Assembly: GCF_042678145.1 (NCBI RefSeq)
Contig: NZ_JBHUDG010000005.1
Location: 124,001 to 188,000 of the forward strand
Direction of reading: 5' to 3'
Length of the DNA: 64,000 nt
From: Pseudopedobacter beijingensis
GTDB lineage: Bacteria > Bacteroidota > Bacteroidia > Sphingobacteriales > Sphingobacteriaceae
The notes under the pieces: model-generated
Databases searched by the model: none
What the model saw: the letters and a program-made list of their open reading frames with translations, nothing else
What the model was told of the DNA's origin: nothing
Translations under genes and position numbers: made by a program
Shown: piece after piece, positions 1 through 8,310 of the stretch
Layout of the letters: each line of letters opens with the position of its first letter
Numbering within the stretch: the first letter of the stretch is position 1

Positions 1-1
1 G

Positions 2-2245
2 GTAAGTACCAATAACGGAATCAGCAAGATTAATATAGAGTCTGGTTCCATAAAAAACTATAATCAATCTGATGGCTTACAGGGAAACGAATTTAATTAT
101 GGTTCTTTTTACAAAACAAAAAGCAAAGATTTATTTTTTGGAGGAACAAATGGACTAACTTATTTCAACCCCAATGACATTCGGAAAAACACATTTATCC
201 CTACCATTGACATCAATAACATCGATGTTAATAACCTACCGTATTCCCGCATTACAAACTCAACTCCACAAATTATTTTAGAGTATAACGAGAACAATTT
301 CAGCATAGATTTTACCTCCTTAAGCTATATGCATCCTGAAAAAAACGAGTTCGAGTACATGCTTGAAGGTAATGACAGAAAATGGAATAATGCAGGCGCT
401 CAACGCAAAGCAGTTTACACCAATATTAAAGCAGGGAATTATATTTTTAGAGTAAAAGGCTCGAACAACGATGGTATATGGAGCCACAAAGAAGCTTCTT
501 TAAATATTAAGGTCTTACCTGCCCCCTGGAGAAGTTGGTGGGCTTATACCATCTATGCTATAATTCTAGGTGGAGTAATTGTATACATCAGGCGGCTTAT
601 TCTTTTACGTATTAAAGAAAGAAAAGAGAAAGAAAAGTCAGAACAAATCAATCAACTTAAACTAAGGTTATTTACAGACATATCACATGACTTTCGTACT
701 CCTTTAACCCTGATTATAGGCCCGCTTGAAAAGATGGTTGACGAGAAAATCGGAAATGAATATATACAGCAACAACACGACGTTATGCTTAGAAACGCTA
801 AAATGCTGTTACAACTCATCAATCAGGTGCTTGATTTCAGAAAAAGTGAATCAAACGACCTTACACTTCAGGCCACACAGGAAAACATTATTCCTTTTAT
901 AAAAGATATAAAAAATTCATTTAACAGTCTTGCTGCTATCAAAAACATAGACTATCAACTTATTGTAGACAAAAACGAGATCTTAGTCTGGTTTGACCAT
1001 ATTAAATTAAAAAAAGTACTTTTTAATTTGTTATCCAATGCCTTTAAGTTTAGCAATGACAACAGTGAAGTCATTATAGAATTATCTACCATATCCAGGA
1101 AAACAGATACCGAAAATAATGATCTGTTAAAAATCAGTGTCACTAACTTTAGCGAAGTCATCCCCAAAAAAGACATTGATTTTATTTTTGATCAGTTCTA
1201 TCAATTGGATAATGAGAAAAAAAACCTGGGATATGGTATTGGCTTATCCCTTTGCAAAAGATTAATAGAACTCCATCATGGAGAAATCTTTGTAGAAAGC
1301 TCTGCTGAAAAAGGAACAAGTTTTAATATTCTTCTTAAACTGGGTCAGGAACATATCAGTTCTGATGAACGTACTTCTACAACCCCTACTTTACAAGACG
1401 AACAGCTTTTTGTAGTCAACGAAAAAGCAGTTTCGACACCGTTAGTTGACCATGATATTCCAGAAAGTCAAAATATTTTGCAAAGCCTATTAATAGTGGA
1501 AGACAATATTGAACTTCAGGCATTTATTAAGAATATTTTCGACAAACGTTATAAAGTCTTTATAGCAGATAATGGGCAAACAGCTATTGAATTAACTCAA
1601 CAAAACCCTATAGATCTTATCATCAGCGATATTCAGATGCCCATTATGAATGGTTTTGAACTATGTAAAAACATCAAAACAAACTTATTAACAAGCCATA
1701 TCCCTATTATCCTTTTAACAGCCAAAACATCCACAACACATCAGGAAGAAGGATATTATACAGGAGCCGACGCCTATATAACCAAACCATTTAACGCAAA
1801 AATTCTCGAGTTAAGAGTTTCTAATTTATTGGAAACCCGAGCCGCTTTGATTAGGAAGTTTAAAAAGGATGCTATACTTGAACCTCAAAAACTGGCAGTA
1901 ACTTCACCCGACGAAACCTTCTTAGAAAAAGCAATTTCAATTGTAGAAAAAAACATAGATAATCCTGATTTTAATGCCAGCATATTTGTCGATCAGATGA
2001 ATATGAGCAGAACCGTAATCTACACTAAACTAAAGGCATTAACCGGTCAAAACATTTCGACATTTATTCGCACAATCAGATTAAAAAAAGCAGGGCAATT
2101 GATAAGCCAAACCAAAATGAATGTTTCTGAAATTGCCTATCAGGTTGGTTTTAACGATTTGAAGTATTTTAGGGAATGTTTTAAAGAGTTTTTTAAGATG
2201 ACGCCTTCGGAGTATAAAAAACAAAATATAGAAAAAGGCGAATAG
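2..2245 (+). CDS. Hybrid two-component sensor/regulator (HTCS), C-terminal part
   Basis: The reading frame is open to the left edge of the window, so the true start lies outside it. The visible protein begins inside a periplasmic propeller (NGxSxI, LFFGGTNGLTYFNP), followed by a Y_Y_Y domain, one membrane segment near window codons 180-198, a HisKA helix with the phospho-acceptor in SHDFRTPL, an ATPase domain with N box NLLSNAFKFS and G box GYGIGLSLCKR, a receiver with its aspartate in IISDIQMP, and a C-terminal AraC-type helix-turn-helix. This order is diagnostic of HTCS proteins, which sense a periplasmic ligand, usually an oligosaccharide, and activate nearby genes. The controlled locus probably lies upstream of the window, because the genes that follow are housekeeping. 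Confidence 0.95.
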   Translation, partial: VSTNNGISKINIESGSIKNYNQSDGLQGNEFNYGSFYKTKSKDLFFGGTNGLTYFNPNDIRKNTFIPTIDINNIDVNNLPYSRITNSTPQIILEYNENNFSIDFTSLSYMHPEKNEFEYMLEGNDRKWNNAGAQRKAVYTNIKAGNYIFRVKGSNNDGIWSHKEASLNIKVLPAPWRSWWAYTIYAIILGGVIVYIRRLILLRIKERKEKEKSEQINQLKLRLFTDISHDFRTPLTLIIGPLEKMVDEKIGNEYIQQQHDVMLRNAKMLLQLINQVLDFRKSESNDLTLQATQENIIPFIKDIKNSFNSLAAIKNIDYQLIVDKNEILVWFDHIKLKKVLFNLLSNAFKFSNDNSEVIIELSTISRKTDTENNDLLKISVTNFSEVIPKKDIDFIFDQFYQLDNEKKNLGYGIGLSLCKRLIELHHGEIFVESSAEKGTSFNILLKLGQEHISSDERTSTTPTLQDEQLFVVNEKAVSTPLVDHDIPESQNILQSLLIVEDNIELQAFIKNIFDKRYKVFIADNGQTAIELTQQNPIDLIISDIQMPIMNGFELCKNIKTNLLTSHIPIILLTAKTSTTHQEEGYYTGADAYITKPFNAKILELRVSNLLETRAALIRKFKKDAILEPQKLAVTSPDETFLEKAISIVEKNIDNPDFNASIFVDQMNMSRTVIYTKLKALTGQNISTFIRTIRLKKAGQLISQTKMNVSEIAYQVGFNDLKYFRECFKEFFKMTPSEYKKQNIEKGE

Positions 2246-2270
2246 AAGACCCTATAAATAGACCAAAAAC

Positions 2271-2301
2271 AAAAAAAGGCCAGCTTCTTATAAAGCTAAC
2301 C
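2271..2301 (-). terminator. Terminator copy after the degenerate tRNA-Asp
   Basis: A 9-bp stem with two G-U pairs (2278-2286 with 2293-2301) is followed on the minus strand by seven T. It is the same hairpin as at 2543-2573 and belongs to the duplicated tRNA unit. It could also end HTCS transcription poorly from the other side. Confidence 0.6.
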
Positions 2302-2309
2302 TCTTTTAG

Positions 2310-2382
2310 CGGTCTGGACGGGACTCGAACCCGCGACCCTCCCGAAACCTCGGGATAATCTAACCAGCTGAACTACCAGATA
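2310..2382 (-). pseudogene. Degenerate tRNA-Asp copy
   Basis: This is a near-copy of the tRNA-Asp at 2580-2653. The T arm, the D arm and most of the acceptor stem are identical. The anticodon arm is replaced by a palindrome (TCCCGA/TCGGGA) that leaves a 4-6 nt loop instead of seven, so no normal anticodon can be read. The first two acceptor bases are TA instead of GG, which breaks two pairs with the retained 3' side. The downstream terminator is also duplicated. It is probably a non-functional duplicate. A tRNA-derived small RNA cannot be excluded. Confidence 0.7.
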
Positions 2383-2542
2383 TATTTTCTAATCGACAGT
2401 CTTCCAGATGCTCGATAAAGAAATCTAATCTCTAATTGATTTAGATATAATACCCAGTAATCTCTCCTATTTAGTAAAGCCAGATAACAAAAAAGATTAT
2501 CAAAGGAGTAAAAACATTTGGAGCGATTAAAGGGTTATAAAC

Positions 2543-2573
2543 AAAAAAAGGCCAGCTTCTTATAAAGCTAACC
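2543..2573 (-). terminator. Rho-independent terminator of tRNA-Asp
   Basis: Stem 2550-2558 pairs with 2565-2573 (9 bp, two wobble pairs). It is followed on the minus strand by seven T (2543-2549), directly after the tRNA 3' end. Confidence 0.75.
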
Positions 2574-2579
2574 TTTTGG

Positions 2580-2653
2580 CGGTCTGGACGGGACTCGAAC
2601 CCGCGACCCCATGCGTGACAGGCATGTATTCTAACCAGCTGAACTACCAGACC
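2580..2653 (-). tRNA. tRNA-Asp (GTC)
   Basis: On the minus strand a full cloverleaf can be drawn: acceptor GGTCTGG/CCAGACC, D arm with AGCTGGTTA, anticodon stem CATGC/GCATG around the loop CTGTCAC with anticodon GTC, T arm GCGGG-TTCGAGT-CCCGT, and discriminator G as expected for aspartate. CCA is not encoded. It is followed by its own terminator. Confidence 0.95.
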
Positions 2654-2718
2654 TTCTAACCCCATCCTTGCGATTGGGAGTGCAAATATAAACATTTGTT
2701 TTTATCTGCAAACTTTTT

Positions 2719-3795
2719 TTACAAAACAGAAGATCCCTCTTTCAGCTTCTCTGCATTTTCTGCAAATTGCAGAGCATCCAGTATCTCCTGGATATCGCCA
2801 TTCATAATAGCAGGAAGATTATACAACGTTAAACCTATTCTATGTTCTGTAACACGTCCTTGCGGATAATTATAAGTACGAATCTTAGCAGAACGATCTC
2901 CTGTAGATACCATCGTCTTACGTTTGCTCGCAATATCTTCGTTATGTTTAGCCAATTCACGCTCATATAGCTTACTACGAAGCATCTCCATCGCCCGCTC
3001 CCGGTTCCCCAATTGCGAACGCTCCACCTGACAAACCACAACAATACCTGTAGGTTTATGTGTAAGCTGAACCTTAGTTTCAACCTTATTTACATTCTGG
3101 CCTCCTGCACCTCCAGATCTGGATGTTTGCATCTCAATATCTGCCGGGTTAATTTCTACGTCTACCTCCTCTGCTTCTGGCAAAACCGCAACGGAAGCAG
3201 CCGATGTATGTACGCGTCCCTGAGTTTCAGTTTCCGGTACACGTTGTACACGGTGTACCCCTGATTCGTACTTTAAGGTACCGTAAACATCCTCTCCGTA
3301 AACTTTAAAAATAACTTCTTTATAGCCGCCATTGGTTCCTTCTGTAACCTCAAGGACCTCTGTTCTCCACCCCTTATCTTCACAGAAACGAGTATACATT
3401 CTATATAAGTCACCCGCAAATATAGCAGCCTCGTCACCTCCTGTCCCACCTCTGATCTCAATAATAGAGTCTTTCTCGTCACCCGGATCTTTTGGAATAA
3501 GCATCAAACGAATTTTAGCCTCCATATCTTCTTTTAATGGCACCAATTCATCCAATTCATCTTTAGCCATTTCCCTTAACTCCTGATCCTTCTCTATAGC
3601 TAAAATCTCTTTATTCGCATCTATATTGCTAACAACATTCTTATATTTAAAATATTCATCAACAATAAGACCTAAGTCTTTATATTCTTTATTTAACTGG
3701 GCAAAGCGTCTCATATCCTGAGTAGCTTCAGGATTTGACAATTCCCTTTCTACGTCATCCCGACGCAGTTTTATTGCTTCTAATTTATCTAACAT
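2719..3795 (-). CDS. prfA: Peptide chain release factor 1
   Basis: This is the full-length (358 aa) release factor for UAA and UAG stops. Domain 2 carries the stop-codon recognition P-x-T motif as PET in RVPETETQGR, which identifies RF1 and not RF2 (SPF). The catalytic loop is GGAGGQNVNK with the universal GGQ that enters the peptidyl transferase centre. The N-terminal coiled coil and the C-terminal helices are both present. The start ATG at 3795 gives the usual N-terminus MLDKLEAIK. There is about 50 bp to the upstream gene's stop and no obvious terminator between them, so it may be read through from the gene at 4644. Confidence 0.97.
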   Translation of the reverse strand: MLDKLEAIKLRRDDVERELSNPEATQDMRRFAQLNKEYKDLGLIVDEYFKYKNVVSNIDANKEILAIEKDQELREMAKDELDELVPLKEDMEAKIRLMLIPKDPGDEKDSIIEIRGGTGGDEAAIFAGDLYRMYTRFCEDKGWRTEVLEVTEGTNGGYKEVIFKVYGEDVYGTLKYESGVHRVQRVPETETQGRVHTSAASVAVLPEAEEVDVEINPADIEMQTSRSGGAGGQNVNKVETKVQLTHKPTGIVVVCQVERSQLGNRERAMEMLRSKLYERELAKHNEDIASKRKTMVSTGDRSAKIRTYNYPQGRVTEHRIGLTLYNLPAIMNGDIQEILDALQFAENAEKLKEGSSVL

Positions 3796-3843
3796 CGTTT
3801 GAAAACAATTCGTTAAACAGCGATTTCTCTATATACTACGCTG

Positions 3844-4644
3844 TTATTTTTGTATTAAAGACCACAAAGTTAATTCTTTTTCACCTATTATTAATAAGTG
3901 GTTTTGATGCTTTTGAAATTTAATTACACCAACCCGATCCGGAGTTTTAATCTCCTGTAGTTCGAAAGTTCTGAAGTCGTAGCTGCAAAGCTTATGATCT
4001 GCTGTAAAGTAAATTTTACTTCCCTCTACACTAAACTCACGATCTACCGCGGCAACAGCCACTTTAAAATAGTTACCAAACCGATCAAAAATTCTTATAC
4101 CGGCTCCTTTATCGTTTATAAAAACATATTCATCATTACTATCCAGATAAACAGCATTCATATCCAGTCCATTTCGCTGAAAAAGGCTTTTTGTATTGAC
4201 AAGATCCGAGAAAGAATTACTCAGCTTTCTGAGCTCCCTATTCAGCTGGTCATAAATCCAGTAACCATTATTATTTGCTGAACAAACCAACGTAATCTGC
4301 GAATCAGAACGATTATTAAATGAATATTTAGATATTTCCGTCAGCTGATTACTGAGAACAACAATCTGCTGATACATAGGATAGTAAAGTACTACCCTTA
4401 ACGGATCTTTAACATCCAATTGTTCAATATTCCCGAAAGTTGTATTACTGTAAACAGACTCCTTTTTACCACTTACATTGTATTTAATAAGGTCATTATC
4501 TTTATTTACAACGTAGACATTTCCTAATTGGTCTATTGCTGTTAAGTGGGCTTCTTCATGAATAACAGCCAAAGAAGTGTAATCCTGGGCTACAGCAGAC
4601 AGTCCAAAACATATTAAAAAACAAGTCAGCAGTCTTTTCATCAT
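3844..4644 (-). CDS. Secreted propeller-like protein of unknown function
   Basis: The open frame extends to 4719, but the start at 4644 or 4641 is chosen because it gives a signal peptide (MMKRLLTCFLICFGLSAVAQ) and avoids overlap with the upstream hydrolase gene. The mature part, about 245 aa, has repeated short strands such as IDQLGNVYVVNKDN, IRIFDRFGNYFKVA and KLCSYDFRTFELQ. This suggests a small beta-propeller, but no catalytic motif is seen. It lies 22 bp after the LpxH-type gene and is probably co-transcribed with it. An export or envelope role is inferred from the signal peptide only. Confidence 0.75.
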   Translation of the reverse strand: MMKRLLTCFLICFGLSAVAQDYTSLAVIHEEAHLTAIDQLGNVYVVNKDNDLIKYNVSGKKESVYSNTTFGNIEQLDVKDPLRVVLYYPMYQQIVVLSNQLTEISKYSFNNRSDSQITLVCSANNNGYWIYDQLNRELRKLSNSFSDLVNTKSLFQRNGLDMNAVYLDSNDEYVFINDKGAGIRIFDRFGNYFKVAVAAVDREFSVEGSKIYFTADHKLCSYDFRTFELQEIKTPDRVGVIKFQKHQNHLLIIGEKELTLWSLIQK

Positions 4645-4666
4645 GTCTATCAATAAGAACAACCGT

Positions 4667-5425
4667 TTAATCCTTTTTCCATTCCAGAAGTTCCAGGTCC
4701 TTACCATCAAACCGGGCATAGAAAGAATTGTTTACCCATTCGCCTAAATTAACATAGGTGGTTTGCTCAGACAATCTGATGAGAAACGGGTTATGTCTGT
4801 GTCCCATAATTAAAAAATCAAAGTCCCCGTGTTCATTTCTAATATCCCGATAAGTATTGTTTGCCCAATCTGATTCCGACCCCTCTGTAGGTACCCATAA
4901 ATTTTGGTGACTTGCCAACCTACTCTTGCTACTCCAGTAATTAGCAATACCTATTCCTAAATTTGGATGTATCCGGGCAAATAACCACTGACAAAACTTA
5001 CTCCTGAAAAACTTTTTCAGCATTTTATATTTCACATCACCAGCCCCCAGTCCATCACCATGATGAATAAAAAACCGCTTGCCATTTCTATCCAGAATTA
5101 ATTCATCATCAATTACTGTTACATCAAACTCCTTTTTAAAATAATCGAAAACCCACATATCATGATTCCCTTTAAAAAAATAGATCTTGATTCCTGCATC
5201 ACTCAGTTCCGCCAGTTTCCCTTGTAAGCGAATAAATCCTTTAGGAATTACTGCAGCATACTCAAACCAAAAATCAAATATATCTCCTACCAAAAATATT
5301 TCGGTCGCATCTTTTTTAACCTCATCAAGCCAGGATACAATTTGACGCTCACGTTTACGGCTCGACTGATAATTAGGCGCTCCTAAATGGAAGTCCGAAG
5401 CAAAATACAGTTTATGGTTCTCCAA
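4667..5425 (-). CDS. lpxH: UDP-2,3-diacylglucosamine diphosphatase (LpxH type)
   Basis: This is a calcineurin-like metallophosphoesterase of 252 aa with the full set of metal motifs: SDFHLG near residue 10, GDIFDFWFE near 46, GNHD near 85, HHGDG near 120 and MGHRHNPF near 206. The family hydrolyses UDP-2,3-diacylglucosamine to lipid X at the inner membrane in lipid A synthesis. Bacteroidota carry this longer LpxH-like form. The assignment to lipid A rests on family similarity, since related metallophosphoesterases share these motifs. Its upstream region is the unusual 11-nt array at 5501-5761. Confidence 0.85.
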   Translation of the reverse strand: MENHKLYFASDFHLGAPNYQSSRKRERQIVSWLDEVKKDATEIFLVGDIFDFWFEYAAVIPKGFIRLQGKLAELSDAGIKIYFFKGNHDMWVFDYFKKEFDVTVIDDELILDRNGKRFFIHHGDGLGAGDVKYKMLKKFFRSKFCQWLFARIHPNLGIGIANYWSSKSRLASHQNLWVPTEGSESDWANNTYRDIRNEHGDFDFLIMGHRHNPFLIRLSEQTTYVNLGEWVNNSFYARFDGKDLELLEWKKD

Positions 5426-5500
5426 AATATTACGTATAAACCGTAAAAATAAAATTTTTATTCCTTACTGGTGAAAGTGTACTCACATTACGTTGATTTA

Positions 5501-5761
5501 TCGAGATGTACAGGAGACAGATTCGGGACAGACTCGAGACTACTTCGGGAATGCTTCGGAAAATCATACAGTTTCTTCGAGTGTTCTTCGACAATCCTTC
5601 GACAAAATGGCGTTTTCTTCGACACTTGTTCGACAAACCTTCGGCAACAACCGAAGACTACCCGAAAAACACTCGAAAAACACTCGAAGAAATATCGAAC
5701 CAGTGTCCTGTCAATCTTCAATCTGTCTTCAACCTGTCTCCTGTTATTATGGAATAATTCC
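5501..5761. repeat. Degenerate 11-nt periodic array with foldback symmetry
   Basis: About 23 units follow each other with 11-nt spacing. TCG starts units at 5501, 5523, 5534, 5545, 5556, then 5577, 5588, 5599, and 5619, 5630, 5641. Only two units are short (10 and 9 nt). After 5641 the units change to the complementary type, with CGA at 5652, 5663, 5674, 5685 and 5696, then TCA at 5718 and 5729. The flanks are CAGGAGACAG (5511-5520) and its exact complement CTGTCTCCTG (5734-5743). The stretch ends in the palindrome GGAATAATTCC. The whole could fold into a long imperfect hairpin. Function is unknown. Confidence 0.8.
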
Positions 5762-5937
5762 AGATACCCATTTGGCATTAAAACTGCAACATTTTAACCA
5801 CAGTGGAAAGATTTGTTTGATGCTAAAATTGGATTAGACACTATACTAAAAATCTCATTTTAAACCTGTTGCAGTACGTACCTCAACGAACCGTAGCTAC
5901 ACAAAAGAGGATATCCGAAAAATCTTAAACCACCACA

Positions 5938-6018
5938 TTTTGTCATTTCGAAAATAGGAGGAATCTCACTGTAACATGTTCTTATAAAGATTTCTCCCGT
6001 TGATCGAAATGAACAAAA
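5938..6018. repeat. 81-bp inverted-repeat element
   Basis: The ends are TTTTGTCATTTCGA (5938-5951) and TCGAAATGAACAAAA (6004-6018), complementary except for one inserted base. An inner pair, GGAGGAATCT and AGATTTCTCCC, extends the symmetry. This resembles dispersed palindromic elements that are common between genes in Bacteroidota genomes. It is probably a non-autonomous repeat or a transcript-end hairpin of the gene at 6081. Confidence 0.65.
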
Positions 6019-6080
6019 CAATTTTAAGCCCCCCTCCTATCTCCGATATCTACTTCCTCTTCACCCTCAATTTATTAAAA

Positions 6081-7334
6081 TTAACGACTTGGGCGCTCTG
6101 GTCTGGAAGAAGGCGCAGAAGATCTGCCGCTTCCTCTTTCTGCACCAGAATTTCTATTTACAGAAGGTGCTTCTACAGGTCGTTCCATACGCTGAGGGAC
6201 TTGTTGAGTCCGCTCTTCTCTTTGTGGCCTCTCCATCGGCTGCCTCACAGGCTGACGCTCTACAGCAGGTCGTTCTGACCTTAATCTATCTACACTTTGC
6301 GGACGGGCTTCCCTATTTACTTCTCTATCTCTCCCTACCGTATTTTCATTTCTGGAAGGTCGTTCAGCAGTATATGGTCTTTCTTCTCTGGATGTACTCG
6401 TTCTGTTTCCAGCATCATTTCTGTCTGGTCTTCCTCCTCTATCGCCAATTACAGTTCTTTCTCTTTCTACAGGTTGAGATCTTTCGGTACGATTAATCCC
6501 ATCTTCATTTCTGGATGGTCTGGTAGCACTGGTATTTCTGTTATCCGTTCTGCCTTCATCTCTGGAAACCGCAACCCTGCTTGGTCTGGCATCTGTTGAC
6601 CGATCTATCTCGGGACGATACACCCTTACTGCATTTCTTTCCACAATGGCCGATCCCGGACGGGCAACATCTTCTATACGATGAACCCTAACATTACGAT
6701 CTGCATTTTGTCTGACATCTCTCACACTCGGACCACTAACATATCTTACATTATTATTCACATAAACATTGTTAATAATGGTTGTGTGGTTAATAATAGT
6801 CACGTTATGAGACGGTCGCCAATAGGGAGTATAACTATTATAGTAAATATAACGTTGAGGGATAAACACCCAATAAAAATCCGGATAATACCTTCTTCCT
6901 ACGTTAATATTAATACTCAGCATAGGTCCCATTGGTGCCCAACCATAATATCCACCTCCAGATCTCCAATCTACCCATGCAGGCCCCCATTCATTTCCCG
7001 GTACCCACAACCAACCATCATAGCTATCGTAAAACCAACGTCCGTAATGAAATGGTGCCCAACCCCAACTATAATCAGACACCCAGGTATTGCCATACTG
7101 GGTCATCACCCAACGTCCGTTTGTATAATACGGTCTAAAGTCAGCACCAACATTTGGTCTCCATACATAACCGTAATCCCGATTGTTTACCCAATCACCA
7201 TGATAAGACAGTTCATCGTAAAACACCTGAAAAGAAACATTACGACCCTGAGCCTGTACTTTTACTGTTGTTATTAAAGCAAAAAACGCCAATACAACAC
7301 CTGCTTTCAAAAACATTTTTCCTAACGCTGACAT
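6081..7334 (-). CDS. Secreted DUF6600-like protein with Arg/Pro/Ser-rich tail
   Basis: The frame opens at 7352, but the ATG at 7334 is preferred because it follows AAAGGAG at a good distance and still gives a complete signal peptide ending VQA. Residues about 30-170 are rich in Trp, Tyr and Gly, with repeated short motifs (GYVWRPNV, GWAPFHYGRW, GWLWVPGNEWGPAWV, YYGWAPMGP) typical of DUF6600-like proteins. The remaining roughly 200 residues are low complexity, rich in Arg, Pro, Glu and Ser (RPSRNE, ERPQREERT), and surely disordered. It is probably exported; no enzymatic motif is seen. Domain assignment is by pattern, not by search. Confidence 0.75.
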   Translation of the reverse strand: MSALGKMFLKAGVVLAFFALITTVKVQAQGRNVSFQVFYDELSYHGDWVNNRDYGYVWRPNVGADFRPYYTNGRWVMTQYGNTWVSDYSWGWAPFHYGRWFYDSYDGWLWVPGNEWGPAWVDWRSGGGYYGWAPMGPMLSININVGRRYYPDFYWVFIPQRYIYYNSYTPYWRPSHNVTIINHTTIINNVYVNNNVRYVSGPSVRDVRQNADRNVRVHRIEDVARPGSAIVERNAVRVYRPEIDRSTDARPSRVAVSRDEGRTDNRNTSATRPSRNEDGINRTERSQPVERERTVIGDRGGRPDRNDAGNRTSTSREERPYTAERPSRNENTVGRDREVNREARPQSVDRLRSERPAVERQPVRQPMERPQREERTQQVPQRMERPVEAPSVNRNSGAERGSGRSSAPSSRPERPSR

Positions 7335-7596
7335 GTTTAAATCTCCTTTCATTTACCCGGAGTCCCTGTTAGAGGATTCTTTTGTCTTAAACGCCGAAGG
7401 TAACAGTAATATTACTATCCGATAAGCCCAAATCTTTAACTGCAGGCATCCCTTTTTAATTAAATAAATCAAAAAACCTATTAAAAGTCGTATTCTGACG
7501 CCCTTTTACTTATAGACTGTAAAAATCATCAAAAGTAACATGCCTTTTTATTTTTTTGTTGATTCATATAAAATTCAAATTCCCGTTATTTGCAGA

Positions 7597-8310
7597 ATGA
7601 CTAAGGGAACGCTATATCTTATTCCGGTGGTGATGGCCGAAAATGCCAGCCATAAATCTTTAACTCCTTATCTGGTTGATACCATCAATATGATTGATGA
7701 ATATATCGTAGAAAATGAAAAAACTGCCAGAAGATGCCTGAAAGAGGCAGGTCTTAAACTCCCTCAAAATTCACTCATTATTCACGATTATGGTAAACAT
7801 GAACGCAATAAAGGATTAAATCGCTTTTTCAAAGGACTGGAGGCCGGAAAAGATGTAGGCTTGATGAGTGAAGCTGGTTGCCCTGGAATTGCAGATCCGG
7901 GAGCCGAAATTATTGCTGAAGCACATAAACGGAACATCAAAGTAGTGCCTTTGGTGGGTCCCAGTTCTATTTTACTGGCTATGATGGCCGCTGGTTTTAA
8001 TGGGCAAAGTTTTGCTTTTGTGGGTTACTTACCCATAGATAAAAACGGACGGGCCAAACGTATTAAGGATCTGGAGTCTTTATCTGAACGTTTAAACCAA
8101 ACACAAATTTTTATTGAAACCCCTTTCAGAAATAACCCTCTGCTGGACGATTTATTAAGAAACTGCAAAAAAGAAACCCGACTGTGTATTGCATGTAACT
8201 TAACTGCTGAGGATGAAATGATTAAAACCCTGACTATTGAAGAATGGCAATCCAGAAAGATTAACCTGCACAAGAAACCAACCATATTTTTAATTCACCG
8301 TAACAAATGA
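7597..8310 (+). CDS. SAM-dependent methyltransferase, RsmI-like (tetrapyrrole methylase fold)
   Basis: The frame is open from 7540; the ATG at 7597 (MTKGTLYLIPVVM) is chosen because family members begin just before the LYLIP strand. The protein of 237 aa keeps the RsmI-type motif GLMSEAGCPGIADPGAEII and VVPLVGPSSILLAMMAAG, so it should bind S-adenosylmethionine. RsmI methylates C1402 of 16S rRNA, but this shorter Bacteroidota form lacks the usual C-terminal extension (E. coli RsmI is about 286 aa). It may be RsmI itself or a paralogue with another substrate. The stop overlaps the next start as ATGA, so the two genes are translationally coupled. Confidence 0.85.
   Translation: MTKGTLYLIPVVMAENASHKSLTPYLVDTINMIDEYIVENEKTARRCLKEAGLKLPQNSLIIHDYGKHERNKGLNRFFKGLEAGKDVGLMSEAGCPGIADPGAEIIAEAHKRNIKVVPLVGPSSILLAMMAAGFNGQSFAFVGYLPIDKNGRAKRIKDLESLSERLNQTQIFIETPFRNNPLLDDLLRNCKKETRLCIACNLTAEDEMIKTLTIEEWQSRKINLHKKPTIFLIHRNK

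Larger units (their letters stand above)
5426..6080. other. 655-bp gene-free region with a periodic array and an inverted repeat
   Basis: Between lpxH and the DUF6600-like gene I see no credible gene. Overlapping open frames of 68-114 codons occur in several frames on both strands. They follow from the stop-poor 11-nt repeat at 5501-5761 and have no family features. The rest holds the inverted-repeat element at 5938-6018 and about 180 bp of plain AT-rich sequence. Confidence 0.75.

Noticed and set aside
2383..2537. An integrated element between the two tRNA-Asp copies
   Set aside because: Only about 155 bp remain, with no integrase or coding remnant. The att-site idea stays open as an explanation for the duplication, but no element is present now.
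5501..5761. CRISPR array
   Set aside because: Units are 11 nt, degenerate and without spacers, and no cas genes are present in the window.
5430..5837. Overlapping open frames of 68-114 codons in several frames and on both strands
   Set aside because: They arise because the 11-nt repeat contains few stop codons in any frame. No frame shows a start context, domain or plausible protein composition.
6681..7277. 198-codon plus-strand frame opposite the DUF6600-like gene
   Set aside because: It mirrors the minus-strand coding sequence of a repetitive, signal-peptide-bearing protein and has no own features.
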